Source of the DNA: Paenarthrobacter ureafaciens
Lineage (GTDB): Bacteria; Actinomycetota; Actinomycetes; Actinomycetales; Micrococcaceae
Direction of reading: 5' to 3'
DNA length: 64,000 nucleotides
Assembly (NCBI RefSeq): GCF_004028095.1
Contig: NZ_SBHM01000009.1
Coordinates: 112,048 to 176,047, forward strand
Position numbers and translations under genes: made by a program. The notes under the pieces were generated by a model that saw only the letters and a program-made list of their open reading frames with translations, did no database searches and had not been told where the DNA came from. Shown here in pieces: positions 62,826 through 64,000 of this stretch; positions within the stretch are counted from its first letter, which is position 1; the number at the start of each line of letters is the position of its first letter.

Positions 62826-63797
62826 TCAATCCCTGAGTGCCTTCCCCGTGAGATGGAGGAAAACTGATTCGAGATCCGGCCTGGACACTTGGACGGACGT
62901 GACATGCATGCCGGCCGTTGCAGCTCCCGTCACGATCGAGGCGAGAATGCGGGGCCCGTCGGAAACCGTCAGGGTCAAGCCTGAGGTCCCCATCGGGCTT
63001 ATCCGTTTGACGCCCAGTATCCCTCTGATGGCCTGGGCCGCTGCCGCCATATCCCCGGTGCCTTCCAGATCGATGCGGTCAGCTCCACCGGTCAGGGTGA
63101 TGAGTTCGTCGCTGCTGCCTTCCGCCTGAACGCTGCCCTGGTCAAGGATGGCTATTCGGTCGCAGAGGCGTTGGGCCTCTTCCATGTAATGGGTGGTATA
63201 CAGCACGGCAGTGCCTGCGGCGGACAGTCGATGCACGGCGTCCAGGATGGAATTGCGGGATTGCGGGTCGACGCCCACCGTCGGCTCATCCAGGATCAGC
63301 AAATGCGGACGGTGCAGCAGTCCGATCCCGATGTTCAGCCGCCGCTTCATGCCGCCCGAGAACTTCTTGGTTTGCTCCTTGGCCCGGTCGCTCAAGCCGA
63401 GAAGATCCAGGACTACGGTGACCCGGGCCTCCCGCTCCTTACCGCGCAGCCCTTGCAACCTGCCGAAGAAGTGCAGGTTCTCCCGGGCGCTGAGGTCCGG
63501 ATAGATGGCAAGCTCCTGCGGTACCAGCCCGATGTTCCGCTTGGCCTGGATGCTTGAGGGGGACATGGCGGTGCCGGCAACGTCCACGCTGCCGGCGTCG
63601 GGAGGGAAAAGTCCGGCAACCATGGAAATAATGGTGGTCTTCCCGGCACCGTTCGGCCCCAGGAGGCCGAACGTCTCACCCGGGCGGATCTCAAACGATA
63701 CGTCGTTGACCGCCGTGACGTCGCCGAATTTCTTGACCAGGTGGCTGACCGTCAGGACTCTGTCCGTGATGGTGGTGGTCGTTCCGCCAGTCACCAT
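62826..63797 (-). CDS. ABC exporter ATP-binding protein (DrrA/CcmA class)
   Basis: 323 residues. Walker A GPNGAGKTT near residue 49, Q-loop VPQELAIYPDLSAREN, signature FSGGMKRRLNIGIGL and Walker B LLILDEPTVGVDP are complete, followed by the H-loop YTTHYMEEAQRLCD. It powers the two ABC-2 permeases encoded downstream in overlapping frames. Class members export drugs, lipids or polysaccharides. Confidence 0.9.
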   Translation of the reverse strand: MVTGGTTTTITDRVLTVSHLVKKFGDVTAVNDVSFEIRPGETFGLLGPNGAGKTTIISMVAGLFPPDAGSVDVAGTAMSPSSIQAKRNIGLVPQELAIYPDLSARENLHFFGRLQGLRGKEREARVTVVLDLLGLSDRAKEQTKKFSGGMKRRLNIGIGLLHRPHLLILDEPTVGVDPQSRNSILDAVHRLSAAGTAVLYTTHYMEEAQRLCDRIAILDQGSVQAEGSSDELITLTGGADRIDLEGTGDMAAAAQAIRGILGVKRISPMGTSGLTLTVSDGPRILASIVTGAATAGMHVTSVQVSRPDLESVFLHLTGKALRD

Positions 63798-63802
63798 GGA
63801 AC

Positions 63803-64000
63803 CTATTCCAGGCCTGCCCTGGTGGCCTCGTTGAGCGGAGTGTCGAACGAGTTGGTTGCGCTCAGGTCGAATCGCCGTCCGGTGATGGAGTCAGGAACTA
63901 TCACGTACAGCAGTTCCTTGCCGACCCCCTGCCAGGGGAACATGCCCCGGCGGGCCTCGGTGAGGCCGGGGCTGGAGGGGCCGGCCTGCGTCGCCTGGCC
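63803..64000 (-). CDS. C-terminal part of an unidentified gene running off the window
   Basis: A minus-strand frame ending in TAG at 63803-63805 gives 65 credible residues (GMFPWQGVGKELLYVIVPDS, FDLSATNSFDTPLNEATRAG). It ends 6 bases before the ATPase start, so it is probably the first gene of the exporter operon. Family not recognised from this portion. Confidence 0.6.
   Translation of the reverse strand, partial: GQATQAGPSSPGLTEARRGMFPWQGVGKELLYVIVPDSITGRRFDLSATNSFDTPLNEATRAGLE

Overview
The window is high-GC chromosomal DNA with actinobacterial features: many GTG starts, strong purine-rich ribosome binding sites, GC-rich terminators mostly without long T tails, and LacI/GntR/DeoR-controlled sugar regulons. 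Protein sequences and gene neighbourhoods point to Micrococcaceae, most likely Arthrobacter, Paenarthrobacter or Pseudarthrobacter. It is a catabolic 'accessory' stretch made of consecutive import-plus-degradation modules. I see no tRNA, rRNA or CRISPR.

Layout. 1-3133 (minus): DUF1537 kinase, PdxA2 dehydrogenase and DeoR regulator, a D-threonate/D-erythronate type operon. 3416-8188 (minus) with divergent AraC regulator at 8667: FAD-dependent oxidoreductase, lipoprotein and two permeases of a sugar ABC importer. 9554-11916: a scar region with an N-terminally truncated FG-GAP protein and several gene remnants. 12020-15429: M20 amidohydrolase and SolA/sarcosine-oxidase operon with divergent LysR. 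15612-16561: remnant of a dimethylglycine oxidase gene fused to the tail of an MFS gene. 16584-22383: GntR regulator divergent from MFS permease and hydantoinase HyuA/HyuB. 22566-25301: small envelope proteins. 25405-30806: copper resistance (DUF305, DUF6153, CPH-type P-type ATPase, multicopper oxidase, SHOCT protein) with a CsoR-like operator.

30931-43373 is the centrepiece: a sulfoquinovose (plant sulfolipid sugar) locus. It encodes an ABC importer, a Gfo/Idh-type candidate NAD+-dependent sulfoquinovosidase, sulfoquinovose isomerase (YihS-like), sulfofructose kinase (PfkB), sulfofructose-1-phosphate aldolase (YihT-like), an aldehyde dehydrogenase likely oxidising sulfolactaldehyde, a TauE/SafE exporter and a DeoR regulator. 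Together they form a sulfo-EMP pathway ending in sulfolactate. Inverted repeats with TGTGT/ACACA-type half-sites lie in front of both the operon and the regulator.

43558-49083 (minus) is an ascorbate-type PTS (IIA, IIB, IIC) with transaldolase, enzyme I and HPr. Enzyme I carries two frameshifts, and a complete IS481-family element (49197-50274, with 6-bp target duplication TCTAGG) sits just upstream of the PTS. 50298-56908 (minus) is a RhaS/RhaQ/RhaT-type ABC importer (ATPase fused to a permease) with a sugar kinase and LacI regulator. 57215-58303 is a TerC membrane protein preceded by a probable yybP-ykoY manganese riboswitch. 58509-60398 holds stress and small proteins. 60489-63797 is an ABC-2 drug/lipid-type exporter, and a partial gene runs off the right edge.

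Several genes carry frameshifts or nonsense codons (ptsI, dimethylglycine oxidase remnant, decarboxylase-like remnant, DUF3592 gene). Some may be real decay and some may be assembly errors in homopolymers.
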